From assembly GCA_008931825.1 (NCBI GenBank), contig QXVZ01011434.1, forward strand, positions 1 through 47,027: a stretch of DNA of 47,027 nt, in the 5' to 3' direction. The position numbers and the translations under genes are program-made. The notes below the pieces were generated by a model. The model saw only the letters and a list, made by a program, of their open reading frames with translations. It was not told the origin of the DNA and searched no databases. The stretch comes from Phallusia fumigata (lineage: Eukaryota > Chordata > Ascidiacea > Phlebobranchia > Ascidiidae). Below, in pieces: positions 1 to 11,113 of the stretch. Position 1 is the first letter of the stretch. Each line of letters begins with the position of its first letter.

Positions 1-317
1 CATTGTTTTATATTGAGTAAAACAGAAATGGAAATGGGTAATGAGGAAAAAATAGTTATGAACCTTTATAGACAATGAAACGACATATCGTCCAAACAGA
101 TCAGTATACTATGATTAGACCAGAAAATCAAAAGTCACAAACTACTTTAGAATACTTTGCATTGACACTGCGTCATAATAGGAAACTTCAAGGTGACTTT
201 GTTCAACATTGTTGTCTTAAAATTTTATGTTCTGGGGGCCTGTGGGTCAACCAATAGTTAAAAAGGGTAGAGTGAAAAATATGCATCCCCTTCATGAAAA
301 GGGACCCATAATTAATC
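1..317. other. Non-coding, downstream of DUS1L
   Basis: No coding exon is visible on either strand. This is 3' flank or 3' UTR of the minus-strand DUS1L gene. I looked on the minus strand for a cysteine-rich last DUS1L exon and saw none, and no canonical AATAAA on that strand, so the real 3' end of DUS1L may lie outside the window. Confidence 0.5.
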
Positions 318-2616
318 TTACATTACCAGTTCTTTTTCCCTTTGTTTTTTTCTGTCATGTTCTTTCTTTCGTTTTAATTTTTTGACAGCAATCTTCTTTT
401 CATATCTCGCCAACCTTCTGGCTTGATTTTTCTGAAACAAATCAATCAGGCTTTGAATGATAATAAAATGAAACAAGGCATTTTGCTTTTTCTAAAGGAC
501 CAACAACACTTACAGATAATGCCTGACTACCACAAAACTCAACTTCTTTCACAACATCATCATTTTTCTTTTTGATTGCAGTTGGATTGGGTCGCCTACA
601 ATCAAAATTGAAGATATAGTGTCTGTAAGTTTAAAATCCCACAAAAGAAACACTTGAAAAATGTTTTCAGTGTACCTGTTGGGTCGTATGTAGGGTTGGC
701 AAACCCAGTGGGGAGTACTTTCCATGGTAAATGTCCCACTTTTCTCATCCTAATAAAATCGAAAACATTTGTTTAGCACAAGTTAGTGACAATAGTTTTC
801 AACACAAAAATTTAAACTTACGGCTTTACACCTTCGGTTAAGTTCTTCATTGCAAAGTTTCAAACCCTCTAATGTAGTAGCTTGACCAAATTTTTCTCTC
901 ATGTCCTTGTGCACCTGGTAAAAACAACTAAGGTTTGCAAATTATTGTCATTCCAGGAAAGGCTTTTTATACTTTTTAACCTGTTAAATTGCTTCACAAC
1001 TTGTTAAGCTGACTGATATAACAAAGTCTCCCAATAATCTATCCTGTTCTGCATTTTTTGTGTGCAGTTGCAGTCAGCTGGTATAAAGTTGACAACTTGA
1101 AAAAGTAAATCTACATATCCCTGTTACTCAAACTCAGTAAAAAATACAGACCTGAAGGGCATGTGCCCACAGGTGAAAGAAATGTGTCCTGACATAGGAG
1201 AGGGGACAAGGAAATTGCTCAACAAGTTCAACATATTCTTGAACTACATCATTTACATGAGGTTGTTTTCCTAAAAAACACAAAATATGGTCAAAAACAT
1301 ACTGTGGCCTCTGCACCATTTACTTTTACTACTTACAGCGGATGGATTAATTAGCAACAGTAACTGCATTTAGTTGGACTTGACAATAGGAAAATGTTGT
1401 ACCTTCAAATATATGTGGATTGTTGAGATGTCCCTCAGCTGTCATTACCCCATCAACACCAGTTTCTTGTAAGCACTGTTCAATGTCCTTTGTGTACTGA
1501 ATATTACCATTTGCAAATACTGGAATTTGAAGATTTTTCCTGAAAGCAACATTAGCGTGTTATGCTTATAACAGTTATGTTTTTCTAGCAAGGCAAAAGG
1601 GTACTTGACTGCTTTAATATGCAACCAGCTTGCCTTCCCAGTTAGAGGTCCTTTTTGGTCCCTTGTCCGACCATGAACAGTAATAAAGTGACATCCCACT
1701 TGCTGCAACATTTCAGCATATTTCACAGTTTTGTCAATCTGGAAAAAAATGTTGCACTAGCATTATTAGCCCAAACTAGTTTCACAAACAGTAATTTACA
1801 CACCTCTGGAAAAACTCTAATTTTAGCTGAAACCATAACAGACAACTTTTTACATGCACAACTTAGGATGTTTTGAATGAGTTCCCAATCTTCTTGAAGA
1901 AATGCACCAAAATGACCTGTGTCAATGAAAATGAACCAGGGTAAAAGGTTTTGTCAGTGCATAGCTTCAGATGCCCATCAACCATGTGTGAAAAAAGAAG
2001 AATTTTAATGACTCTTTCTCGACCAAAACAGCATTATACAAAAAAGGAATATAAACGAAGCCCATCAAGAGAACCCATAAATAGTAGACAAATTATCATT
2101 TAAATGTACCTCGTCTAGCAATATGTTGTGGGCAACCAAGATTTAAATCAACTCCGTCACATAAACCTTCTACAAGCAGTGCAGCATTGACAAAGTTTTC
2201 AACAGTGTTAGCACAAAATTGCACAATTAATGGACGATCTTCCTTGCATGATAAATCCTCCAACACCTACCATTCAAAATTAGCAAAAAAATACTTCAAA
2301 TTAAGTAATTTTGTTTTAGCTATAAGTTCTTCTAACAGCCTTTGTTGGTGAACAAACGTAAAATAAGGATTTCAAAAAACATAAAAGTATTTACCCTTTT
2401 TCTGTACGTTGTGTCATTTATAAAAGTGTTTGCACTAAACATTGGTGTAAAACAAAGATGTGCACCATGCCTTCTTGATAACATTCTCCATGCTAATTCA
2501 CTCTGATCAACCATTGGTGCAACGACATACTTAGGAGAATGCAATTTTTGTTCAAAAAGCTTGTAGGCATCATTGACAGAATCATTTTCATGTTGTTGTA
2601 AAGTGCTGTTTGTCAT
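318..2616 (-). CDS. DUS1L: tRNA-dihydrouridine(16/17) synthase, DUS1L-type
   Basis: FMN-dependent enzyme that reduces uridine to dihydrouridine in the tRNA D-loop. Ten coding exons join in phase (2616-2395, 2266-2110, 1916-1804, 1738-1605, 1539-1403, 1270-1152, 914-822, 749-676, 622-514, 431-318), giving about 423 residues. Family landmarks: [13 protein letters not shown] near residue 33, NLGCPQ with the catalytic Cys at about 119, AKIRVFPE with Lys at about 158, VHGRT with His at about 186, PCPLSYVR, and WVCQPYIRP. The ATG at 2616 is used; the GTG just upstream is not a likely start. A 3' splice site (after 2634) lies 17 nt before the ATG, and a GTGAGT donor at about 2941 suggests a 5' UTR intron. 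The last exon encodes a Lys/Arg-rich helix and stops three codons after CTG; the GT following that CTG is a possible donor, so a further exon could lie beyond position 1. Vertebrate DUS1L carries a Cys-rich tail that is not seen here. Confidence 0.95.
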
Positions 2617-3584
2617 CACACGGGAGATGGAACCTTAAAAATAAAGAAGGATTGTGCATATGATTTGCATGTAGTGCAAGTTTTTAAAAGATAACAACAG
2701 TCAAACTCAAATTTAAACATGAATGCTTGTTTTGAAAGCAAATACTATTCCAGCACATTTTCTTTTCAAAATCACTCTCGTCTTTCAGAGAGCTCTTTCC
2801 CTTTTGCCACCTCAATAGTTAAGATTGACTTTTTGTTGAACAACACAACACAATGCATTGCAACAAAGTCAAGGTGGTCAAAAGTGGGAAATTATATTCT
2901 CACATTGTATCAATACACAATAAGCCATTTATGAAACTCACCGTAATCGAAGCAATGTATTCTTCTTGTTCAGTGAAACGCGAAAGGAAATAATACTAAA
3001 ACAAATCGCACGTAAACACACCGTTCAGGATAAAAACAACAACCAAAAAGAATTGCGCAGACAATTTGGTCACGTGGGACCGGCGTAGGAAAAAGTATAA
3101 TCCGTACCAATAAGATAATGTTTTGGAGTTGAGTTTATTTGTGGACTATCTAATCGCATTTTAGCGATTTTTAGTTTTTGGATCCATTTTTTTAACCTTA
3201 TCCAATCAAAAACTATAGCTAACGTAACAACTATTTTTATCAGTTGCAGGATATATTGCAGTTCGTTGCGTTTTTGCAACAAATTCTGACGTTACAATGG
3301 TTTATTGTTTTGTTTATGTTGACACGCTTGTCAGATTTAGCCAACGTGAATTGTAAGAAGCATTTTCAGGTTGGATTCGTACTTTTGACGTTTGCTTTAC
3401 ATTAATTTTTGTATTATTCTATCAGCAGCGTTACTAAAAAGTAAGGTAATGACTAAGTACAAGTTAGACAATGTACGTTTTTTTAATTCGTTGTGTTGTT
3501 GGTTTGCAGTTGATTTGCTGTAAATATATACTGGTATAGCATTGTGAATAGCTACTGGTGCTGAGTGCATTATTTATTCTAAAA
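2617..3584. promoter_or_regulatory. Divergent DUS1L / MTFP1 intergenic region
   Basis: Holds the 5' ends of two head-to-head genes. A possible DUS1L 5' UTR exon ends at about 2942 on the minus strand (donor GTGAGT). A CACGTG E-box inside TCACGTGGGAC lies at 3071-3076, between the two starts. No TATA box stands out. The arrangement suggests a shared bidirectional housekeeping promoter around 3000-3350; this is inference from position and motif only. Confidence 0.5.
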
Positions 3585-4426
3585 ATGGAAAATGCGTTGC
3601 TTGAGCAGATTGTGATGCAAAAGAAGACTGAAATAAATGACAGAGATATCTTCAGGGACACACCATTACGATACCTTGGTTTGTTGCAGATTTTTTGTGA
3701 TCATTACTAGCTCTAAATAAGTACAACTATAGCTGATCTTCTCTAAATACAGGTTATGCAAATGAAGTGGGTGAAGCTTTTCGATCTCTGGTGCCAAAGT
3801 CATTTGTTTGGGCGTCATATCTGGTTGCTAGCACATATGTTTTAGCAGATGCATCTTCAAAGTGTCATCATGCTTTGGTAAATTTGGTGTTTTCTAATCC
3901 TTATTTTTAGTTTTTTTTTCTTAGTGCATATATCTATTGAGTTCTGACATTTCATGCATGTTTGCCAAAAACACAAGTATTTTTGACAGAAAAAATCAAA
4001 AGCTTCTTCCAATACCCCTGTTTCCTCACCTACAGCTTGTTTTGTTGATGCTCTTGTGTGGCAATCATTTGCTTCTGTTATTATACCAGGTAGTCAAATC
4101 AGTTAAAAAGCTCAAGTTTTTGACCGCCAGTGATCTTTTTTGTTTTTACAGGCATAACTATTAATCGTCTTTGTGCTGGTATGCTGTTTGGACTTCGAAA
4201 ATCAATGCCAAATCTTCCTGTAACTGCACATAAATGGATTTCTACTGCAGGTGGCCTGTTAGCAATTCCTATTATCATTCATCCTATAGACAGGTTACTA
4301 TCTCATTATTTTTTCAACAATTTACCCTCACACAATTTTAATGTTAATCTGTTTAGATCTGTGGACGTGGTCATGAACAAGACTTTAAGACAACTATATT
4401 TTTCACAACAACGCCCTGACAGATAA
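3585..4426 (+). CDS. MTFP1: Mitochondrial fission process protein 1
   Basis: Inner-mitochondrial-membrane protein that promotes fission and links inner-membrane state to organelle division. Five exons (3585-3678, 3753-3877, 3990-4089, 4152-4293, 4357-4426) join in phase to about 176 residues; the human protein is 166. Recognised blocks: RDTPLRYLGYANEVGEAFR, VWASYLVASTYVLADA (membrane segment), FVDALVWQSFASVIIPG (second), GITINRLCAG, and AIPIIIHPIDR. All introns are 60-115 bp with GT-AG ends. The ATG at 3585 is preceded by AAAA and the N-terminus matches family length. The gene is divergent from DUS1L. The CRIPT gene follows on the same strand about 950 bp downstream. Confidence 0.95.
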
Positions 4427-4515
4427 AAGTTCTCAATATCCATCCATGTCCGTTATTTATTCACTGTCTATTTATTCCTTGTTTGTGGATGCAACCTATT
4501 CTGTACGCAAGTGCA

Positions 4516-4730
4516 ATGGCGTTGGTTTATTACACATCTGTGTCTGCAGTTTGTAAGATTTTCTTGGCTGAAAGCAAAGTTTTGCGACTAAAATAAAGTC
4601 ACTGTTCTTGCAGTTTATAATACAAGCATCAGCTGAAATTGGCTTTAAGTATGGAAGATCCAGAGAAGTAGAGAATGACTATTTAAAAAATAATGTAAAT
4701 GCAGTTAAAAAAGGTAATAAACTTTATTAG
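4516..4730 (+). CDS. Possible small membrane protein ORF (two exons, tentative)
   Basis: Exon 4614-4730 follows a strong acceptor (polypyrimidine then TTGCAG) and reads openly for 38 codons to a TAG. It can be joined in phase to an ATG at 4516 (context GCAATGG) if a weak donor GCA|GTTTGT at 4549 is used, giving about 49 residues: a hydrophobic N-terminal segment, then a charged tail with KYGRSREVENDY. The better donor four bases downstream (GTAAGA) breaks the frame. The ATG is only 90 bp after the MTFP1 stop, and AATAAA motifs at 4592 and 4716 suggest the stretch may simply be MTFP1 3' UTR. I do not recognise the protein. Confidence 0.22.
4592..4597 (+). terminator. Candidate MTFP1 poly(A) signal
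   Basis: AATAAA 166 bp after the MTFP1 stop codon. A second AATAAA is at 4716-4721. Either could serve MTFP1. Confidence 0.45.
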
Positions 4731-5362
4731 GTTTATTGTTGGGGCATCGGAACAAGTGATTGCAGCTTTTACACAGAACAAAACACATAATCATTAAATC
4801 GCCATGCCAAAAATCATGTTATTTGTTATCGTCAGACCTGGCCCAGGGACATGTCTCATCTCTAGATCAGTAGTCTCATCTCATTATCCTAGCAAAAATA
4901 AATTGCTGCACGCCTGAACGCGCACACGTATTAGGTGTAAACAAAAACCGAGCGACGACGATGACAAAATGTTTTATTGTCTGCAAACCTTCAAGGGAGA
5001 AGTCACGATGCCAGATATACAGAAAAGTGTCCAGTCATGCTTAAGTCTGTTTAGACCGTGCTGCAAAAATATTAGTTGCTTACGTACATTGTACAACAGA
5101 CGTGGCACTAGATGTATATTGCAGTTAAGCCAAGTATGGTTATTGCCCAATGGTAAACTAAGAACTTTCCATTAAAAGTTCAAGACAAATTTTTAACATA
5201 TTAACTGAAGGAGTATTAAATACTTTTATTCCATTAGAAATATTGCTGGAAATGCACAATTATAAACAAACAGTTGACCACCTCACAAAACAGTCAATGT
5301 GAAAAAAACACAAATCAGAACTAAAACTACTAAATAAGGTTTGTTAATTTATTTCTTGACAG
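4731..5362. other. Intergenic / 5' leader region before CRIPT, ending in a splice acceptor
   Basis: No convincing gene. A 68-codon open frame from 4969 has no recognisable content. The last 18 bases (5345-5362) form a textbook 3' splice site, a T-rich tract followed by CTTGACAG, ending 11 nt before the CRIPT ATG. The upstream partner is either a 5' UTR exon or a trans-spliced leader. Confidence 0.5.
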
Positions 5363-5373
5363 ATACGATTGAA

Positions 5374-5679
5374 ATGGTTTGCAGTAAATGTGAGAAAAAA
5401 CTGGGCAAAGTGATCACCCCGGACCCTTGGAAACAAGGTGCTCGTAACACAACAGAAGGAGGTGGAAGGAAACTAAACGAAAACAAAGCACTAACTCAAA
5501 AGAAAAATAGATTTAATCCCTACAGCAGTGGGAAGTTTGTCAAGTGTCGTGTTTGCAAAAGTATTGTTCACCAAGTTGGGGCCCATTTTTGCCAGGGCTG
5601 TGCTTACAAGAAGGGTATCTGTGCAATGTGCGGAAAGAAAATGGTTGACACTACAAACTACAGACAGTCTTCAAGCTGA
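5374..5679 (+). CDS. CRIPT: Cysteine-rich PDZ-binding protein CRIPT
   Basis: Small zinc-binding protein first described as a ligand of the third PDZ domain of PSD-95 and now also linked to spliceosome function. One coding exon gives 101 residues, the same length as human CRIPT. It starts MVCSKCEKKLGKVITPD, has the conserved RKLNENKAL block, and keeps four CxxC pairs (Cys 3/6, 58/61, 73/76, 83/86) including HFCQGCAYKKGICAMCGKK. The final residues are RQSSS rather than the hydrophobic-ended QTSV that human CRIPT uses to bind PDZ domains. The ATG at 5374 is chosen because it aligns with the family start and lies 11 nt after a splice acceptor; an in-frame ATG at 5341 would lie upstream of that acceptor. 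Confidence 0.97.
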   Translation: MVCSKCEKKLGKVITPDPWKQGARNTTEGGGRKLNENKALTQKKNRFNPYSSGKFVKCRVCKSIVHQVGAHFCQGCAYKKGICAMCGKKMVDTTNYRQSSS

Positions 5680-6334
5680 AAATGCAATAAGTGCATATGG
5701 ATTAAGTTACTCATAGACCATCGGGCATACAGCAAAATGCCGGTTTAAAGTTGCAAAGTTGACACTGCAATGTGTTTTTAAGTACATGATAAAAAACCTA
5801 AAAAGTGTCTGATGTTCTACCTATTGATAAGCAGCACAAACAGCTGTATACAACACCTTTGTTGAACAGATTTGTATGTGTGTGTTTTTCAGTTCTCCAA
5901 ATCCTTTAAATTATGTCTAAGCTCAATTTTGTGACACAAAAATTGTACACCTTATTTTGTGAGGAATTTTCAGCAGTTATATTAACTAAAACTGTATCTT
6001 TGTGAGCATTTATATGATTATTGCCCAGTAACTTTTTATTGTTTTTTTAGAAAACTATATGTATAGTGTACATTTGAATCTAATACCCTAATGGTTGTGT
6101 ATATAGGATTTGCTTTCTAATTCTGATCACCTGCACAAAGGTGAGTTCATGTAACATGTTTGGGACATATATGAAACACATGTCGTAAAGTGAAAGATTA
6201 ATGTAAGACAAATGGTGTTTAGTAGTGTTACAAATTAAAAATGGCAATGTAAATATACAAGCTATATTGTTCTGGTATAATATAAAAACTCTTGTTAAGT
6301 AAAATTTTATTTCTAGGTAAACTCTAGCACCATC
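5680..6334. other. CRIPT 3' UTR and intergenic region before SLC25A1
   Basis: AT-rich, no coding content seen and no clear AATAAA. A 3' splice site (T-rich, ending TTTCTAG at 6316) precedes the SLC25A1 ATG by 18 nt, so SLC25A1 has a 5' UTR exon upstream or receives a trans-spliced leader. Confidence 0.5.
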
Positions 6335-9300
6335 ATGGCTGATCGTCAGCCATCACTTTGTAAATTGCTGTCACCAACGGCCAACGTTACGGCAACCCTA
6401 CCCAACAGAACATCACCTCTTTCATGCCAAACCACATTGGTATCACATAGAAGGGTCGGTGCCCTTGCAGCAGGCAAAAACCAGCCCAAAAATCCTGTTA
6501 AGGCTGTGTTAGCAGGTATGTAAACTTTGTTGTCTAAGCGTTGTGCCCAGTATTGCCCGACTTCAATTTTGTTAAATCATATGACAGTAAACTGTTCTGA
6601 ATATAAAAGGTAACATAAAAAAATTGTGTCAGCAAATAACTAACACAATGTCAGCTGATATTTGATTTTTGTACAAATATGGTTTGCTTGTCTGTAAAAA
6701 TAAATAACATATTCAACATTAGATCACACTTAGCCTTGATGGAAGGCCATGAAAGCAAAGAAAAAATATTAAGCTGACACAATGTTTGTTTTACCGGTTT
6801 TCTGACCTTTGGTTCAGACACAATGTTTGTTTTGCTGGTTCCCCCTTTGGCAAAGTCCAAATGTAACATGTTGTCTGCCCTGAGGTGTAAGAAAATGCTG
6901 GTTTTGTTCAGGTGGTATCGCTGGTGGGATTGAAATCTGCATCACCTTTCCAACCGAATATGTAAAAACACAACTGCAGTTGGCAGAAAGTGTCAAGCCA
7001 CCAAAATACACAGGTTTGATTTAAAAAATCATTTCAGGTTGCCAAATCAAAAGATCACTTTTCTTGCAAATAGCATGGATGATTGTCAAAGAGAAAAAAT
7101 TTTTGATGTATAAGTATTGACTTGTCAAATTGAGAATGTTGAAACATGTGAAAATGCTTTTTAAAGTTTGTCCAAGCGTTCATTAGCGAAAGTTTGTGTT
7201 TCTGGTATGGATTTAAAAAAAAATAACCAATAGCTGTTTGATTCATTACACGTTTGAAATTTTAAATAAATAGTTGATGTACAACCAGGTTTTTTATTGT
7301 TGAAGGAATTGTGGACTGTGTTGGACAGACAGTGAAGAGCCATGGTGTCATCGGTTTATATCGCGGCCTCAGCTCTCTGGTGTATGGATCAATTCCCAAG
7401 GCAGCTGTCAGGTAAAGTAGGCTGTGATCTTTATCTCTCATAACCAGACCTGGTAAATCAATATCAATTTGGGTAACAGTGCCTCAACACGATCAGTGCT
7501 AGTCCTAATTATGCGAACAGCTGTAGACTCATTAGTAGATACATAAACTTTGTTAATAATGCAGTAAAAATGTAAAAAACTGTACTGTAAAAAACGTTTT
7601 GTACAATCCATGAAACAGTTTACATCTTTTTTCAACAATCGTATTTGACTTTTTTTGGTAAAACTTTGATGTATTGATGGTACAGTACGAAACACCCAAT
7701 TTGGAACCACGCTTAGCACCTTAATCTTTTACAACATAGGTTTGGAATGTTTGAATTCCTATCTAATAAAGTGCGAGATGAAAATGGAAAGCTGACATCG
7801 ACAAACGGTTTACTCTGTGGGCTGGGTGCCGGTCTTGCTGAGGCCATCTTTGTTGTCTGTCCCATGGAGACCGTAAAAGTGAGATAAAAATATTAATAAC
7901 TGTGATAACAGCAAAAAATAAATTTAATTTTTTATGCCAAATATTATGTCACATGTGTATACATTTTTGCATGTCATCTATGCATAACTATTACATATGT
8001 AACAATAACTGACATAGATATGACATAAAGAGTAATAAGAAAGTTATTTATAGGACTTCAAAGGAATTTGCCCCACCCCCTGCCACTCCCACTACTTGCC
8101 CAATCACGTTTCCTTAGTGACATTTAATACCTAGAAACCATGTTGCTTTTTGACATCATTGACATTGATTCTCTTTGGTTGTGTTTCTGGATGTGAACTT
8201 GTTGCAAAAATTTGACACATATAAGCACTGGTGTTTTGTTTTCTTGAAACAAACTTGTTGTGTTGCCAGGTGAAATTTATTCATGACCAAACTGGACCAA
8301 ATCCCAAATACAAAGGCTTTTTTCGGGGAGTTGTTCAAATCGTAAAAGAACAAGGTAACGGATTGAAACTAGCTGCACACAGTACAAACATTATTTTTTT
8401 GGTTGGTGCTAAAGTGGCTATGTTGAGCAAAACAACATATTAAATTTTTACTGACAAAAACTAATTCATATTTTTAGGTCTAAGAGGTACCTACCAAGGT
8501 CTCACCGCCACAATGCTAAAACAGGGGTCAAACCAAGCCATCCGATTTTATGTGATGACAACTTTAAGAAATTGGTAAGTTTTATAGTAGCGGTATATTA
8601 CTGTTTGATAAATCTAACACTGAATTAATCTTAAGAATTAAATGTAAAACATAATATATATGTGTTGTTTCAAATTGTTTTAACTGTAAAACATGAACAC
8701 CTTGGCAAAACTGTTAAAAAAATTTTTGAGTAAGATCCATGCTTGTGGCACAAATCAAACCATCAAGATAACATGGCTGTCAGATGGGGCCTCAGAATCT
8801 GTAGTGTTCAAAAAACCATTGTCTGACAAACATGCAATATTGTTTTCAGGTACAGAGGTGATGACCCTGGTAAAGAAGTTGGTCTTCTGGTTACTGGTTG
8901 TTTTGGTGCTATAGCTGGAGCAGCATCTGTTTTTGGAAACACTCCATTGGATGTCGTCAAAACACGAATGCAGGTCAGTTAATTATGGCATAATGACCAG
9001 GTTGTGCATGTTATATGATGTCATTGAGACTGTAAACATACTTTGATGTCATGATGTTCGTATCTTTGTCCAGAAGTAATAATGATAAATTTGAATGCTT
9101 TGTTGTTGTACCCTTGGCATTGTTTCACTGTTCAGAGCAGGTATTTACAAGCTGCATTATTGGTTTGAAAAAACCTGAAAAATCGTTAAAAGCACAATAA
9201 CCCTGCCAGTCTAAACATCATATAACAGTACATGGACAATTAAAGTTTTTTTTTCACTTTAAAATGTGTTGCTAGTTGACAATGCGGTAAACTATTTAGA

Positions 9301-9870
9301 AGTTTTGCATGCAGAAAACGTAGAGATTAAATTTTTGGCACCTATTACATACAGAATGTTCTGTTTTTCCACTGTCGCTAAATTGTGTTTTATAATTGTA
9401 GGGTCTGGAAGCTCACAGATACAAGAATACATGGGACTGTGCCAAGCAAATTTGGCAGAAGGAAGGAGTTATGGCGTAAGTAAAACATGGTTACTCTTTT
9501 CGTGCCATAAACCAACACTACGTTTGACAACCCTTGTGTTGTTAAAGATTCCTTATGTTGTCATATGGTGACCAGGCTTGATATTGAGATGCATTAACTA
9601 CAAGAGTAACTAACCTGTTTTGAAGTACAGTGACTGTGGTATATAATTTGTGCATTTATAGCATATAAGCTGTCAAAATTAGGTTAAACTTACTGTCAAA
9701 ATTAGGTTAAACTTATATTCTTTAAATTAAACTTGAAAAAAATGTTGTGCAGATTTTACAAGGGTACGATTCCAAGACTTGGTCGTGTTTGTGCTGATGT
9801 TGCCATCGTCTTCATGATCTACGAACAAACTGTGAAATTCCTCAACAAAGTCTGGCCTGAAAAGACTTAA
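6335..9870 (+). CDS. SLC25A1: Mitochondrial tricarboxylate (citrate) transport protein
   Basis: Inner-membrane carrier exchanging mitochondrial citrate for cytosolic malate, supplying acetyl-CoA for lipid synthesis. Nine exons (6335-6515, 6912-7013, 7306-7411, 7740-7878, 8270-8354, 8478-8574, 8850-8973, 9402-9475, 9753-9870) join in phase to about 341 residues. The three mitochondrial-carrier repeats are complete, with signatures [11 protein letters not shown] (from about residue 73), [10 protein letters not shown] and [11 protein letters not shown], and family blocks [40 protein letters not shown] and [15 protein letters not shown]. The first 60 residues form a longer, basic, Ser/Thr-rich extension compared with human SLC25A1 (311 aa). 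All introns have GT-AG ends. The 3' UTR probably runs to an AATAAA at 10964. Confidence 0.97.
6776..6840. repeat. Imperfect 24-bp direct repeat in SLC25A1 intron 1
   Basis: Two 24-bp copies (6776-6799 and 6817-6840) share GACACAATGTTTGTTTT and GGTT with two mismatches. Small local duplication without an evident function. Confidence 0.8.
9671..9716. repeat. Perfect 2 x 23-bp tandem repeat in last SLC25A1 intron
   Basis: The unit starting TGTCAAAATTAGGTTAAAC occurs back to back (9671-9693 and 9694-9716); only the last base differs. It lies 36 bp before the acceptor of the last exon, so it may overlap the branch-site region. Confidence 0.9.
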
Positions 9871-10963
9871 ACAAACACCACTAACTAACTCATCATTTCA
9901 AAAAAATGCAGATCCTTCATAAAAAGAGATTCGAAACCTAGGCTGTTTTATAGGTCCTGATTCAAATGATGTTTTTAAGTTGATTTAATATTGAGTTAAA
10001 TGTACTGTCCATTCGCCTTCTGTGAACAAGCATTTGCACAGTTAGCATAGGTACACATTTAGTTTGGCAGCTTTGACAAAAAACCAATAAGCAACTCTAT
10101 ACAGAAACAAATTCTGAAATTTTGTGATGATATTGTTGTACTGTCCGTATATAGCAATGCACTAAATTTGTGTACCCTATACAGTAGTGTGTAGCTGTTT
10201 GTAAGACATGTATCCCTTTGACAAGCCCGCAAGTATATTTTGTGTTGCATTTTTTTGTACACCTTAAATGTGCCGATTGTTGTTTAGATGCACTGATTTT
10301 AATTGTGCCAATTTATGGTTTGCTCAATTTAGGATTAGCAATGTAGGTATTGTGCAATTGCTTTCAGGTTTGCCAGTTAACAAGATTCACAATTTCCTGA
10401 TTTTATTCAAATGTTTTATTCTAGCAATCACGATGTATTTTGAAATCCATGTCATTTTAACTAGAACAGCTACAACAATTTACTTTGTTAAAAATGTATT
10501 GATGCAGATCTACCACATTTTTTGTCATACATTTATCTATTGTGTCAGCATTGCATCTCATTAGTCGAAAAGTTTTATTTTTTGTTGCCAAACTTTAAAA
10601 ATCCTAAACCGCCTTAGAAGATGAATTTTCTGTGGCAAAGCAACGTGCTTCATTCTTGAAAGCTATTACCCCAAACCATGTGCACTTTGCAAAGAAAACA
10701 TTGCAGCATTTTTACAGGATACCGCATTTAAAGTAATGGTAATAGTAAAAATTTTCATTATGGGTGTTTGGCAAAATCACTTTCGCCATCTATGTTTGTA
10801 CTCAGAAAACTTACATAAAACTTTAGTAACAAATTATCTGTACGTATTACATCAATTGTGAGTGTATGCTATCACAAAGTATTATGCAAGATGTTTTCTG
10901 AAATTTTTGATGTACCCTTGTGTGGTGCATTTACCACAATGAGTTGCAGATGTTTTCAAATGT
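9871..10963 (+). other. Probable SLC25A1 3' UTR
   Basis: Follows the SLC25A1 stop without interruption up to an AATAAA at 10964. Open frames here are short and unrecognised. I searched the minus strand for the missing C-terminal exons of the convergent FGFR1OP2-like gene and found none. Confidence 0.5.
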
Positions 10964-10969
10964 AATAAA
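10964..10969 (+). terminator. SLC25A1 poly(A) signal
   Basis: AATAAA about 1.1 kb after the stop codon, directly followed by an undetermined base (N) at 10970. Confidence 0.6.
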
Positions 10970-10970
10970 N
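10970..10970. other. Undetermined base, possible collapsed gap
   Basis: A single N between the 3' ends of two convergent genes. Because two other N bases are flanked by unmerged duplicates and a third sits where coding exons are missing, this N may mark a gap of unknown size. Confidence 0.5.
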
Positions 10971-11029
10971 TTATTAATAAGGACATAGCAGTAAAATGTA
11001 GTGATGTAATTTAAATGGGAAGTATAAAG

Positions 11030-11035
11030 TTTAAT
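11030..11035 (-). terminator. Candidate poly(A) signal of FGFR1OP2-like gene
   Basis: ATTAAA on the minus strand, 79 bp beyond the last in-frame stop of the FGFR1OP2-like gene. Weak evidence; the gene may continue into the gap at 10970. Confidence 0.3.
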
Positions 11036-11113
11036 TTTTCAGTTTCAAATATATATCAGACTAAATAGTATTTAGTAAATACATACTGAAACATTTCGCT
11101 AGTGATGCTTAAA

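Noticed and set aside
4969-5175. 68-codon frame with many cysteines before CRIPT
   Set aside because: No splice support, no family resemblance, and it ends before the CRIPT acceptor.
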